NCBI RefSeq assembly: GCF_050003625.1
Contig: NC_134397.1
Span: forward strand, 195,817,063 to 195,881,062
Source of the DNA: Haematobia irritans
Taxonomy: Eukaryota; Arthropoda; Insecta; Diptera; Muscidae
Reading direction: 5' to 3'
DNA length: 64,000 bases
Part shown: in pieces, positions 1 through 11,973 of the stretch
Layout: each line of letters begins with the position of its first letter
Numbering within the stretch: the stretch's first letter is position 1
Notes under the pieces: generated by a model
The model's database searches: none
What the model was told of the DNA's origin: nothing
What the model saw: the letters and a program-made list of their open reading frames with translations, nothing else
Position numbers and translations under genes: made by a program

Positions 1-65
1 TGACAAAATTGTGAAAAGAAATAAAATTTTGGCAATATATTTTATAGAAATAAATTTATTTTATA
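1..65 (-). repeat. Remnant of the 29-bp AT satellite
   Basis: About two diverged monomers of the satellite (TGACAAAATT...ATAAAATTTT) sit at the window edge. The array probably continues to the left. The orientation carries GAC rather than GTC. Confidence 0.7.
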
Positions 66-360
66 TTATGTATGTTTTTATTATATTCGACCTGTATTTA
101 GACTTTTCCAATTGATAATTGTTGATAAAAACGAGCTCGAGGTCAATGTTTTTAATTTCTATTTTTTATTTAGTCAATATTTCGTGATGAACTGAAGATG
201 ATTGAACAATTTCCCAATATTTTTATACCCTTCACCACTACTGTGGTACAGGGTATAATAAGTTTGTGCATTTGTATGTAACGCCAAGAAGGAAAAGTCT
301 GAGACCCATCGTTTAGTATACCGATCGTCTTAGAATTAAATTCTGAGTCGATTTAGCGAT

Positions 361-400
361 GTCCGTCTGTCTGTCTGTCTGTCCGTCTGTCTGTCTGTTG
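361..400. repeat. (GTCT/GTCC)n tract in the family A element
   Basis: A run of GTCTGTCTGTCC units lies between the core and the 3' palindrome. The same site is expanded in the copy at 34735-34800. It is the proto-microsatellite typical of DINE-1/mini-me elements and accounts for the Cys/Ser/Val-rich reading frame seen there. Confidence 0.85.
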
Positions 401-657
401 ATGTATTTTTGTGTGCAAAGTACAGCTCGCAGTTTTAGTCCGATTGTCCTAAAATTTGGTATAGGGTCCTGTTTCGGCTCAAAGACGATCCCTATTGTAT
501 CCCTATTTGTAAAAAATCGGTTCAGATTTAGATATAGCTGCCATATATATTTTTCACCGATCTGGTCACAATTGGCGTGTATATCAACCGATCTTCCTCA
601 AATTCCGTACATCCGAATATTTTATGAGTCTCGAAAAACTTGCAAAATATCAGCCAA

Positions 658-1575
658 ATCGGTTCAGATTTAGATATAGCTCCCATATATAGCTTTCACC
701 CGATTTACACTCATTTGCCCACAGAGGCCAATTTTTTGCTCCGATTTAGTTGAAATTTTGCACAGAGAGTAAAATTAGCATTGTAGCTATGCGTGTCAAA
801 TTTGGTTGAAATCGGTTCAGATTTAGATATAGCTCCCATATATAGCTTTCGCCCGATTTACACTCAAATGACCACAGAGGCCAATATTTTGCTCCGATTT
901 GGTTGAAATTTTGCACAGGGAGTATAATTAGCATTGTAGATATGCGTGCCAAATTTGGTTGAAATCGGTTCAGATTTAGATATAGCTCCCATATATAGCT
1001 TTCGCCCGATTTACACTCATATGACCACAGAGGCCAATTTTTAACTCCGATTTAGTTGAAATTTTGTACAGGGAGTAGAATTAGCATTGTAGCTATACGT
1101 GCCAAATTTGGATGAAATCGCTTCAGATTTAGATATATCTCCCATATATAGCTTTCGCCCGATTTACACTCAAATGACCACAGAGGCCAATTTTTTGCTC
1201 CGATTTAGTTGAAATTTTGCACAGGGAGTAGAATTAGCATTGTAGCTATGCGTGCCAAATTTAGTTGAAATCGGTTCAGATTTAGATATATCTCTCATAT
1301 ATAGCTTTCGGCCGATTTACACTCATATGACCACAGAGGCCAATTTTTAACTCCGATTTAGTTGAAATTTTGCATAGGGAGTAGAATTAGCATTGTAGCT
1401 ATGCGTGCCAAATTTGGTTGACATCGGTTCAGATTTAGATATAGCTCCCATATATATGTTTTTCTGATTTCGACCAACATTTTCCTTGTAAAATCGCCAC
1501 TGCTTAGTCGAAAATTTGAAAATATGACTCTAATTTTCCTAAACTTCTAATACATATATATCGAGCGATAAATCA
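658..1575 (-). repeat. Six tandem 153-bp units, family A core
   Basis: The motif ATCGGTTCAG recurs at 658, 811, 964, 1117 (as ATCGCTTCAG), 1270 and 1423, always exactly 153 bp apart. Each unit contains AGCTCCCATATATAGC, GCCCGATTTACACTC and GAAATTTTGCACAGGG. Units differ by a few per cent. Confidence 0.95.
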
Positions 1576-1718
1576 TAATAAATAAACTTTTGCGAAGTTT
1601 CCTTAAAATTGCTTCAGATTTAAATGTTTCCCATATTTTTTTTACTAACATTGTGTTCCACCCTAGTGCATTAGCCGACTTAAATTTTGAGTCTATAGAT
1701 TTTGTAGAAATCTATCTA

Positions 1719-1949
1719 CACTGATAGAAAAAACTTCGTTATATTAACGAAATGTGTCATTGAAATTGAACCAATGAAACAAATTCGTTGATATAACGAC
1801 ATTTTTCGTTATTATAATGAATTTTCTGTTAATCAATGAAACGTTTCGTACTATTAACAAATATTTTCATTGTCGCAATGAAAATGTTTCATTATATCAA
1901 TGAAATAGTTTCGTTGGCTCAATTTTAATGAAATTTTCTTTGTGTGTAA
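1719..1949. mobile_element. Small MITE inserted in family A
   Basis: It interrupts the A sequence between TCTATC and AATTCGGTCCAG, a stretch that is continuous in the copy at 39600. The ends are CACTGATAGAAA and TTTCTTTGTGTG, an imperfect inverted repeat, with a likely TA target duplication. The interior is a series of short palindromes such as TTCGTTATATTAACGAA and CATTGAAATTG...CCAATG. Confidence 0.55.
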
Positions 1950-2117
1950 TTCGGTCCAGATCGAGTGATATTTAAATGTATGTATTTGGGACAAACCTTT
2001 ATATATAGCCCCAACACATTTGACGGATGTGATATGGTATCGAAAATTTAGATCTACAAAGTGGTGCAGGGTATAATATAGTCGGCCCCGCCCGACTTTA
2101 GATTTTCCTTACTTGTT

Positions 2118-3339
2118 TTTCTTTCAGTTTAAATCGCATTACAAAATTTTCTAACATTTTTCTCTCAGTGTGAAACATAAAACAATTTGAACATTTAAAT
2201 TAAATTATATGTGCATCGCACTGAGTAACACCCTAAAAAATCTAAATATACTAAATTAAAATAAATCGAATTTGAATTGATTGAGTGAGTGAATAAGTAG
2301 AATTTACAGTCAATATTAAGATTTTTCAGTTAGAAGAGTACGCGGCATTGAAGACCCATTCATTGACGTACTTTCTTAAAAATCATTCATGTTGGAAAAC
2401 TTCACAAAAAAAAAAATGCAAATGATTCTGAGTGAATGAATGAATGAGTGATTTCTTTTATGAACCAACTCATGAATGTCATTCATATATTTTTTTGTTT
2501 ATATCAAATCAATAAACCTAATAAAGAAAACAGAAACAAACATTGTAATTTTGAATATAAATAAATTGAATTTGTTGTATTCTCATTGTAAGGTTATTTG
2601 TTTTTTTTTTTTGGTGTAGTTACATTGTTCGAATACATCGTTGTAGAGATTATATATATTTTTTTGTTCTTCATCATTATTTATGTTTAACATTTTTATG
2701 CTTATCGAGCCACTTTTAATGGATTTCGATTAATATGCCAAGTTTGCATAACAGTCAGTTTTTTTGGGCTCCCACCAATAAAAACAAAAACAGCAAATTG
2801 AAGTGCCATTATATCAGAGCTAATGAATAACAATAACAATAAGGTTCGTATAAAAAGAACTTCCATAGTGAAAAAGTAGGATGTTTTTGAGGATTATTTT
2901 TAACCTATAGTTAGCGAGTGTTTTGACTTTTGTACATTACATGGCATTAAAAATTGTACATGGCATTAAAATATTAGCAAGAATATCATCACTGGGCAAA
3001 CAATGTTTGCCAATAAACTTGATCTAAAGAAACTTTAATAAAAGATAATTTGCAATCAGTTTTTTACAATTATGCAAAACAAACAAAAAAAAAAAACAAA
3101 TACTTTCTTCCAGAACGAAATTGTAGACAACCGAATACCTCCGTATTATCCTTAAGAAAAAACAATCCCAATTTATGGCATCTGTTGCCATACACTGTCG
3201 AATTTGTTTTACATCGGAATTGTTTATAGTGCCCATATAGACCAATCTCTAGAATTGACTTCTTTGGCATTTAGACCCTGCAAATTTAATCAAATTTGTT
3301 TTAAATCTAGTTCCATAAAATTTGAAAAAGTTGACATAA
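2118..3339. other. AT-rich spacer without recognised gene
   Basis: No credible coding sequence. It holds poly-A and poly-T tracts and a variant GAATGA cluster near 2430-2480. A dispersed repeat at about 3100-3200 (TTCCAGAACGAAATTGTAGAC) resembles stretches near 23215, 50505 and, inverted, 53280-53360. Confidence 0.6.
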
Positions 3340-3495
3340 TTTTCAATTGAAATAAAATTTTGACAAAATTTTCTATAGAATTAAAATTTTGACAAAATTT
3401 TCTATAGAATTAAAATTTTGATAAAATATTCTACAGAAAAAAAAAATTTGACAAAATTTTCGATAGAAATAAAATTTTGACAAAATTTTCTATAA

Positions 3496-4523
3496 TTAAA
3501 CAAGTATATACAGTAGTAAGTTCGGTCGAGCCGAATCTTAAATACCCACCACCATGAATCAAATATAAGAGTTTCAGGGGGGTTTGATGACAGATATTTG
3601 CCCAAACAGATCAGTGCGCCTTCTATACCCTCAATAAATGAAACCGGTCTATATGGAGGCCAAATGGACCGATAAAACTAAATCGTATACACTTTGTTAT
3701 GGGTCTAATATGCCAGTATATTTTAAATTTGTGGCAAATCGGAAAAAACTAAAATTTCTAGAAACCCTAGGAGTTAAATCGGGAGTTCGGTGTAATGGGG
3801 GCTATACCAAAATATGAAAGGATACACACAGTATTCAGCACATTTAATTGTAGTTATAAAAATCTAGACCCCAAATCGGAGGGCCGGTTTATAAGGGGGC
3901 TATATCCAAAACTGTACCGATATTCAATATATTCGGCACACCTCTTTATGGTCCTAGAATACCTTTAGATTTCCAATCTCAGGCAAATTGGATAAAAACT
4001 ACGGATTGTAGAAGCCCACGTCTTTAGGGTCCTAGAGTACCCCTAGATATCAAATTTCATGTAAATTGGATTAAATCTACGGATTCTAGAAGCCCAAGAA
4101 GTAAAATCGGGAGATCGGTCTATATAGGGTCTATATTCAAAACATGGACCGATACACCCCATCTTCGGCACACTTCTTTATGGTCCTGAATACCTCTAGA
4201 TTTCCAATTTCGGATAGAAAATACACTTTCTAGACGCCCAACAAGCAAAATCGGGAAATCGGTCCATATGGGGACCAAAACATGGACCGATAGGCACCAT
4301 TTTCGGTACATTTTTTGATGGTCCTAAAATACCTCTAGATTTCCAATTTCAAGCAAATTGGATAAAAACTACAGTTTTTATAAGTCCAAGACCCCAAATC
4401 GGGAGGTCGGTTTATATGGGGACTATATCAAAACTTGGACCGATATGGCCCATCTTCCAAATTGACCTGCCTGCAAACAAAAGACGAATCTGTGCCAAAT
4501 TTCATTATTATGGAAGGCTGTTG
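3496..4523 (+). mobile_element. Family C Helitron-like element, 3' truncated
   Basis: Starts AACAAGTATATACAG with the hairpin-forming GTTCGGTCGAGCCGAA and TACCCACCACCAT. The core has units containing GGTCTATATGGGG, ACATGGACCGATA and GATTTCCAATTTC. It stops after GCGTGATTACAA, just before the GACGGACG tract, and runs straight into satellite, so its 3' end is missing. Confidence 0.75.
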
Positions 4524-5998
4524 CGTGATTACAATAAAAATTTTACAAATAAAAATTTCACAAAATTTTCTACAGGAATAAAATTTTGGCAAATTTTTCT
4601 ATAGAATTATAATTTTGAAAAATTTTGACAAAATTTTCAATAGAAATAAAATTTTGAAAAAAATTTCAATAGAAATAAAATTTTGACAAAATTTTCAACA
4701 GAAATAAAATTTTGAAAAAATTTTCTATAGCTAAAATTTTTTGTTAAAAAGTTTGCTAAACAGTTTGATAAAATTTCCTTTAACTAAAACATTTCACAAA
4801 ATTTTATATAGAAATAAAATGTTGACAACATTTTCAATAGAAATAAAATTTTGCCAACATTTTCTATAGCTAACAATTTTTGACAGAATTTTCTATAGCT
4901 AAAAAATTTTTACAAAATTTTCTATAGCTAAAAAATTTTGACAAAATGTTCTAAAGATATAAAATATTTTGACAGAATTTTCTATAGCTAAAAATTTTGA
5001 CAAAATTTTCTTTTGAAATAAAATGTTGACAAAATTTTCTATTGAAATAAAATGTTGACAAAATTTTCTATTGAAATAAAATTTTGACAAAATTTTCTAT
5101 AGAAATAAAATTTTGACAAAATTTTCTATAGAAATAAAATTTTGACAAAATTTTCTATAGAAATAATATTTTGACAAAATTTTCTATAGCTAACAATTTT
5201 TGACAGAATTTTCTATAGCTAAAAAATTTTGACAAATTGTTCTAAAGAAATAAAATTTTGACAGAATTATCTCTCTAAAAAATTTTGACAGAATTTTCTA
5301 TAGCTAAAAAATTTTGACAAAATTTTCTATTGAAATTAAATGTTGACAAAATTTTCTATAGAAATAAAATGTGGACAAAATTTTGTATTGTATTACAATT
5401 TTGACAAAATATTCTGTAGAAATAAAATTTTGACAAAATTTTCTATAGAAATACAATTTTGGCAGAATTATCTATATCTAAAAAATTTTGATAGAATTTT
5501 CTATAGCTAAAAAATTTTGACAAACTTTTCTATTGAAATGAAATGTTGACAAAATTTTCTATTGAAATAAAATGTTGACAAAATTTTCTATAGAAATAAA
5601 ATTTTGACAAAATTTTCTATAGATATTAAATATTGGCAAAATTTTCTGTAGAAATAAAATTTTTAGAAAAATCTCTATAGAAATAAAATTTTTAGAAAAA
5701 TCTCTATAGAAATAAAATTTTGACAAATTTTTTATAGAAATCAAATTTTGACAAAATTTTTATAGAAATAAAATTTTGACAATATTTTCTATACAGATAA
5801 AATTTTGAGAAAATCTCTATAGAAATCAAATGTTGATAAAATTTTCTATAGAAACAAATTTTAGACAAACTTTTCTATAGAAATTGAATTTTGGCAACAT
5901 TTTCTATAGAAATAAAATTTTGACAAAATTTTCTATATAAATAAAATTGTGACAAAATTTCCCATAAAAATAAAATTTTGGCAAAATTTTCTATAGAA

Positions 5999-6940
5999 AT
6001 AAGAGTTTGAAAAATTTTGCATAGAAATAAAATTTCTACAAAATTTTCTATAGAAAAAAAATTTTATATAGAAATAAAATTTTGACTAATTTTTTAAAGA
6101 AATAAAAGTTTTATAGAAATAAAATTTTGACAATATTTTCTATAGAGATAAAATTTTGTGAAAATCTCTATAGAAATCAAATGTTGATAAAATTTTCTAT
6201 AGAAACAAATTTTAGTCAAAATTTTCTATAGAAATTGAATTTTGGCAAAATTTTCTATAGAAATAAAATTTTGACAAAATTTTCTATAGAAATAAGAGTT
6301 TGAAAAATTTTCCATAGAAATAAAATGTTGACAAAATTTTATATAGAAATAAAATTATGACAAAATTTTCTATAGAAATAAAATTTTGACAAAATTTTCT
6401 ATAGCTAAAAAATTTTGACAACATTTTCTATAGAAATAAAATTTTGACAAAATTTTCTTTAGAAATAAGAGTTTGAAAAATTTTCCATAGAAATAAAATT
6501 TTGACAAAATTTTATATAGAAGTAAAATTATGACAAAATTTTCTATAGAAATAAAATTTTTATAGAAATAAAATTTTGACAATATTTTCTACAGAGATAA
6601 AATTTTGAGAAAATCTCTATAGAAATCAAATGTTGATAAAATTTTCTTTAGAAACAAATTTTAGACAAAATTTTCTAAAGAAATTGAATTTTGGCAAAAT
6701 TTTCTATAGAAATAAAATTTTCACAAAATTTTCCATAGAAATAAGAGTTTGAAAAATTTTCCATAGAAATACAATTTTGACAAAATTTTATATAGAAATA
6801 AAATTATGACAAAATTTTCTATAGAAATAAAATTTTGACAAAAGTTTCTATAGCTAAAAAATGTTGACAAAATTTTCTATAGAAATAAAATTTTGACAAA
6901 ATTTTCTTTAGAAATAAGAGTTTGAAAAATTTTCCATAGA
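5999..6940 (-). repeat. About 448-bp higher-order repeat in satellite array 1
   Basis: The variant motif AAGAGTTTGAAAAATTTT lies at about 6294, 6467, 6742 and 6916, alternating 173 and 275 bp. The superunit is therefore about 448 bp. A second marker, GAAATCAAATGTTGATAAAA, recurs at about 6171 and 6621, 450 bp apart. Confidence 0.75.
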
Positions 6941-7467
6941 AATAAAATTTTGACAAAATTTTATATAGGAGTAAAATTATGACAAAATTTTCTATAGAAA
7001 TAAAATTTTGACAAAATTTTCTATAGCTAAAAAATTTTGACAAAATTTTCTATAGGAATAAAATTTTGACAAAATTTTCTATAGAAATAAAATTTTGACA
7101 AAATTTTCTATAGAAATAAAATTTTGACAAAATTTTCTATAGAAATAAAATTTTGACAGAATTTTCTATAGAAATAAAATTTTGACAAAATTTTCTATAG
7201 AAATAAAATTTTGACAAAATTTTCTATAGAAATAAAATGTTGACAAAATGTTCTATAGAAATAAAATTTTGACAAAATTTTCTATAGAAATAAAATTTTG
7301 ACAACATTTTCTATAGAAATAAAATTTTGACAAAATTTTATATAGAAATAAAATTTTGGCAAAATTTTCCATAGAAATAAAATTTTGACAAAATTTTCTA
7401 AAGGAATGAAATTTTGAAATATTGTAAATATAATTTTGACAAATTTTGCTTTGGCAAAAATTTCTCC

Positions 7468-7504
7468 AAAGTTTGGTAAATTATTTATGGCTCGTGTGGC
7501 AACC
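7468..7504 (-). repeat. Cap 'a' of the satellite-bearing element
   Basis: GGTAAATTATTTATGGCTCG followed by TGTGGCAACCGT closes array 1. It is the reverse complement of the cap at 18529-18560 and matches those at 28820-28850 and 50985-51018. Read the other way it is GGTTGCCAC-(A/T)CGAGCC-AAAATAATCTACC, the recurring edge of this satellite. Confidence 0.7.
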
Positions 7505-8786
7505 GTGCATACCTTTATGCGTTTGTAAGCTTGTAAACAATAAAATGAAAAGTCACTGGAATAAATCTGTCAGTATCACATGAACAGTTTAGAAATGTTA
7601 GAATCCTGAAGTTGGTTGCACCTCACATATCACACAGGAGTAAAACGGAATAAAGGAAAGTTTTTGTAAATTATTGTCAATAATTTCCGGGAAATCGAGT
7701 ACTTATTAAACATCTGGGGAATCCCCGGGAATATTATGCCTTCACATATGACAACCATGGATGGGGCAACTAATTCTTTGGAATTGCAGACCACATGTTT
7801 TACCCACTCTACTATACTTTCAGTTAAGTAATATATCATGTTCAAAGAACTTTTTGTTTTTGTGGTCGCAATTGAGGAGTTCTACGATTATTGCCATTAT
7901 TTTTTATTACATTTTGTTTAAGTTTTATTTAGTTTTTTTCGTTCATCGTTTTTATTGAGTTTTACTGATGGTAATTAACACTTCATTTGGTAGTGTTGCT
8001 TGATGCACTGATGTAGCTGATATTGGCCCGAGGAAATAAATGTACTCGTTGGTGATATTTAATACCACCTGTGAGCAAAATTGAATTGAAAATGGTTTGT
8101 GGGTATGAATGCGTGTTGAATGAGTGCTGATGTTGGTTTTTATTTTCTGTCTCATATTTTTGCACATTGCAATTTAATGAATAATTCTACCACAAAAAAA
8201 AACAAGAGAACGAAATGAAATGCAAAACCGAACCTGTAAATATTGCGAATACTAATTGAAATGTAATGAAACGAAATTCTAGCAAAAAAATCTAAACACA
8301 AAATTAAGGGGGAAATTCTACGAAATTGTAACGCTCATACGAGGCATATACGTGTGGTTGCATAATTTTTTGTTTTTTGTTGCGAACTTGCTGGAATGCA
8401 ATCACAAAAATGAAATTTTCTTTCAAAAGGGGGGTCTTGAGTTTGCTTATGTTTTGAGTACTAATTGAAGGTTGTCATCTGTCAAATGAAATCGAATCTC
8501 AATACATTTCAAATCGAAATAATGAATGATGTATGAGGACTTTTCTTTCGTTGGTAATACAATCTGACTAAGGGTGTCGGAGAGATCATAACCAAGTGTT
8601 TGATATGACACTTGTTATGCCATTACAAATATGACACTAAAATCTTTTGATTTTCCATATCTTTTTGCATAGTAAGAAACTGATGTCAAAGATGAATTAT
8701 GAAAGGTGAGACAGGGAGGCTACGTGAATCGTATCATCGTATATGAAATCTCAATAAGTAATTACAATTTTGACTAATACCGACAA
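7505..8786. other. Spacer without recognised gene; dispersed repeat at 7508-7625
   Basis: No coding sequence supported. The stretch GCGTTTGTAAGCTTGTAAAC...CCTGAAGTTGGTTGCA is repeated at 30495-30577 and, inverted, at 49310-49345. The remainder is AT-rich single-copy-like sequence. Confidence 0.55.
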
Positions 8787-10958
8787 AACAAGTATATACG
8801 GCCGTAAGTTTGGCCAGGCCGAATCTTATGTACCCTCCACCATGAATTGTGTAGAAACTTCTACGAAAGACTGTCATCCACAATCGAATTATTTGGGTTG
8901 TGGTATCTTAAAACTTCTTAACATCGTTTTCTATCTTTTTGTGAGTTAGTCCATACGTGGTAGAGAGGGGATCGATTTATCTGAGGGCTATATATAACTA
9001 TAGACGGATATGGACCTAGTTAGGCATGGTTGTTAACGGCCATATACTACCACAATGTACCAAATTTCAACTGACTCGGATGAAATTTGGTCCTTCAAGA
9101 GGCTCCAAAACCAAATCGCGGGATCGATTTATATGGGGGCTATATATGATTATGGACTGATATGGCCCACTTTTGGCATGGCTGTTAAATATCATATACT
9201 ACCATATCATCATATACTACCACCACGTACCAAATTTCAACCAGATCGGATGAATTTGGTTCTCCAAAAGGCACCGGAGGTCAAATTTGGGAATGGGGGC
9301 TATATATAATTATGGACCGATTTCGACCAATTTTTACATGGGTAATTGAGGCCATATATTAACACCACGTACCAAATTTCAACCGAATCGGATGAATTTT
9401 GCTCTTCCAAGGGGCTGCGGAGGTCAACTCTGGGGATCGGTTTATATGGGGGCTATATATATAATTCTGGACCGATGTGGACCAATTTTTGCATGGGGAT
9501 TTGAGGCCATATAGTAACACCACTTACCAAATTTCAACCGAATCGGATGAATTTTGCTTTTCCAAGGGACTCCGGAGGTCAACTCTGTGGTTCGGTTTAT
9601 ATGGGGGCTATATATAATTCTGGACCGATGTGGACCATTTTTTGCATTGTCAGTAGAGATCATATACTAACACCCTTTACCAAATTTCAGCCGAAAAGGA
9701 TGAATTTTGCTCTTCCAAGGGGCTCCGGAGGTCAACACTGGGGATCGGTTTATATGGGGGCTATATATAATTATTGACCGATGTGGACCAATTTTTGCAT
9801 AGTTGTTAGAGACCATATACTTATAAGATGTACCAAATATCAGCCGGATCGGATGAAATTTGCTTCTCTTAGAGGCTCCGCAAGCCAAATCGGGGGATCG
9901 GTTTGTATGGGGGCTATTTATAATTATGGACCGATGTGGATCAATTTTTGCATGGTTGTTAGAGATCATATGCTGACACCATGTACCAAATTTCAACCGG
10001 ATCGGATGAAATTTGCTTCTCTTATGTTAGAGTCTCCGCAAGCCAAATCGGGGGATCGGTTTATATGGATATATATATAATTATGGACCGATTTCGACCA
10101 ATTTTTGTATTGGTATTTGAGGACATATATTAACACCACGTACCAACTTTCAACTGGATCAGATGAATTTTGGTCTTCCAAGAAGCTCCGGAGGTTAAAT
10201 CTGGTTATCGGTTTATATGGGGGCTATATATAATTATTGACCGATGTGGACCAATTTTTGCATGGTCATTAGAGACCATATACTAACACCATGTACCAAA
10301 TTTCAGCCTGATCGGATGCAATTTGCTTGTCTTAGAGGCTCCGCAAGCCAAATCGGGGGATCGGTTTATATGGGGGCTATATATAATTATGGACCGATGT
10401 GGACCAATTTTTGCATGGTTGTTAGAAACCTTATATCAGCACCATGTACCAAATTTCAGCCGGATCGGATGAAATTTGCTTCTCTGTTAGGCTCCGCAAT
10501 CCAAATCTGGAGATCGGTTTATATGGGGGCTATATATAATTATGGACCGATGTGGACCAATTTTTGCATGGACATTCAAGACCATATACTAACACCATGT
10601 GTCAAATTTCAGCCTGATCGGATGAAATTTGCTTCTCTTAGAGGACCGGCAAGCCAAATTTGGAGGTCCGTCTATATGGGGGCTATACGTAAAAGTGGTC
10701 CGATATGGCCCATTTGCAATACGATCTGACCTACATCAATAACAACTACTTGTGCCAAGTTTCAAGTCGATAGCTTGTTTCGTTCGGAAGTTAGCGTGAT
10801 TTCAACTGACGGACGGATGGACATGCTCAGATCGACTCAGAATTTCACCACGACCCAGAATATATACTTTATGGGGTCTTAGAGCAATATTTCGATGTGT
10901 CACAAATGGAATGACAAAGTTAATATACCCCCCATCCTATGGTGGAGGGTATAAAAAC
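8787..10958 (+). mobile_element. Family B Helitron-like element, full length
   Basis: 5' end ACAAGTATATACGGCCGTAA, hairpin TTTGGCCAGGCCGAA, then TACCCTCCACCAT. 3' end GACGGACGG, CCAGAATATATACTTTATGG, and the palindrome-like TATACCCCCCATCC...ATGGTGGAGGGTATA. The 5' and 3' TACCCTCCACCAT motifs are inverted repeats of each other. The core has about ten 153-bp units. The 3' segment with CCCATAAAGTATATATTC and GAGTCGATCTGAGCATGTCC (read in reverse) closely resembles the DINE-1 3' region known from Drosophila. No protein is encoded. Confidence 0.8.
9122..10720 (+). repeat. Tandem 153-bp units, family B core
   Basis: TCGGTTTATATGGGGGCTAT recurs at 9437, 9592, 9745, 9898, 10056, 10208, 10361, 10514 and 10667 (last one TCCGTCTAT). 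Most steps are exactly 153 bp. Because 153 is a multiple of three and the unit lacks stops in one frame, a run of 51-residue peptide repeats appears open. Confidence 0.95.
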
Positions 10959-10967
10959 AATGCTTAG

Positions 10968-11113
10968 GTTAGGTTTGGTATAGTGGCAGACCGATAAGTC
11001 AGGCTCTCAGATAACACATGTGGTGAAAATTTCTCTGCCCGATTCTACGCTCTCATAGACAAGGGACTTCCTTCTCGTGGCCGAGTCTGAACGGTGTTTC
11101 ACTTTACGGTGAC
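10968..11113 (-). mobile_element. 3' half of a tRNA-derived SINE
   Basis: Reads TTAGGTTAGGTTTGGTATAG, then CAGACCGATAAGTCAGGCTC, CCCGATTC, ACAAGGGACTTCCTT and GAGTCTGAACGGTGTTTCAC. In reverse complement this is the body and tail (CGGACTC...AAGGAGGTCCCTTGT...CCTAACCTAA) of a SINE common in Diptera, also present at 22467-22690. The tRNA-like head is absent. Confidence 0.65.
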
Positions 11114-11313
11114 ACCAAGTCGATAGCTTGTTTCGTTCGGAAGTTAGCGTGATTCCAACAGATGGACGGACGGACATGCTTAGATCGACTCAGAATTTCA
11201 CCACGACCCAGAATTTGTATACTTTATGGGGTCTTAGAGCAATATTTCGATGTGTTACGAACAGAATGACAAAGTTAATATACCCCAATCCAATGGTGGA
11301 GGGTATAAAAATC
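11113..11313 (+). mobile_element. Second 3' end of a family B element
   Basis: CCAAGTCGATAGCTTGTTTC through GGTGGAGGGTATAAAA repeats 10757-10958 almost exactly. The SINE lies between the two copies. This is a solo 3' terminus, duplicated or left by a second B insertion. Confidence 0.75.
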
Positions 11314-11539
11314 AATAATAATATAGAAATTTAAATTTTGTCAAACCAGCTTGTAGGCAGCAATAAGATCAAGATTTTGAACCACAACATCAAGAGACCT
11401 GTGCTCGTCTCCCAAATGCTGGAGGTATGAAAATGGGAGTTCGGTCACCTTGTATTTATGAACGAAAATTTATTCCTAAATATTTATGTAGTAAATATGG
11501 GTGGTAGACACGATTGCCACAGTTGGTAGAATTCTACCA
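11314..11539. other. Spacer ending in a satellite-element cap 'b' fragment
   Basis: No gene seen. At 11512-11539 GATTGCCACAG-TTGGTAGAATTCTACCA is the cap 'b' edge, present in reverse at 22430-22460 and in degraded form at 45690-45720. It includes the perfect palindrome GGTAGAATTCTACC. Confidence 0.5.
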
Positions 11540-11973
11540 CACTGAAAAAAATATTGTTGTGAGGTTAAATTGGATAAAAACTACGGTTTGTAGAAGCACA
11601 AGAAGCAAAATAGTGAGATCGGTCTATATTGGGGCTATACCAAAACATGGACCGATACACGCTATTTCCGGCACTTCTATTTGTGGTCCTAAACTACCTC
11701 CAGGTTTCAAAATTCCGTAAAATCGAATAGAAAATTCAGTTTCTAAAAGCCCAAAAAGTAAATTCGGGAGATCGGTCTATATGGAGACTAGACCAAAACA
11801 TGGACCGATACGCCCCATTTTCGACACGCTTATTTGTTATCATAAAATACCTTTAGATTTCAAAATTCAGTAAAATCGGATAGAAAATTCAGCTTCTAAA
11901 AGCCCAAGAAGATCAGTCTATATGGGGACTATACCAAAACATGGACCGATTCTCACTATTTTCGGAACAACTA
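11540..11973 (+). mobile_element. Family C core fragment behind a MITE tip
   Basis: Begins with 28 bp of the CACTG MITE (CACTGAAAAAAATATTG...GAGGTTAAA), then switches at TTGGATAAAAACTACGG to family C core units with GGTCTATAT and ACATGGACCGATA. It ends where a second MITE tip begins at 11974. No C termini are present. Confidence 0.6.

Larger units (their letters stand above)
222..2117 (-). mobile_element. Family A Helitron-like (DINE/HINE-type) element, near full length
   Basis: Non-autonomous element read on the minus strand. Its 5' end is at the right (AACAAGTAAGG, hairpin AGTCGGGCGGGGCCGAC). Its 3' end is at the left (palindrome TATACCCTTCACCAC...GTGGTACAGGGTATA). A GTCT/GTCC tract lies next to the 3' end, and the core has six 153-bp units. 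No protein is encoded. The layout, meaning a subterminal inverted repeat, a GTCY tract, a terminal palindrome and central tandem repeats, matches what is known of DINE-1/HINE elements and the tandem-repeat type DINE-TR1. The class is inferred from that resemblance. A small MITE interrupts it at 1719-1949. Confidence 0.7.
3340..7445 (-). repeat. Satellite array 1: 29-bp AT satellite, interrupted by a C element
   Basis: Over 100 copies of a 29-bp monomer built as ATTTTGAC + AAAATTTT + CTATAGAAATAAA; the core TTTCTATAGAAA is a perfect palindrome. Adjacent perfect monomers at 7091 and 7120 fix the period. A family C element (3496-4523) splits the array. Higher-order structure is visible at 5800-7000. 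Reading frames here (Phe/Tyr/Lys/Ile/Asn-rich peptides) are artefacts of the repeat. Confidence 0.95.

Noticed and set aside
359..673. Frame with a Cys/Ser/Val-rich start
   Set aside because: It reads through the GTCT microsatellite and the 3' part of a family A element; the same peptide appears at 34561-34803 for the same reason.
4899..7043. Open frames rich in Phe, Tyr, Lys, Ile and Asn across the satellite
   Set aside because: They are translations of the 29-bp monomer, cycle through frames every three monomers and occur on whichever strand lacks stops. The same applies to 20483-20692, 22031-22375, 41613-45653, 58706-60448 and 62067-63818.
3340..7445. CRISPR-like array
   Set aside because: The repeats are contiguous 29-bp monomers without unique spacers, and the host is clearly a eukaryote.
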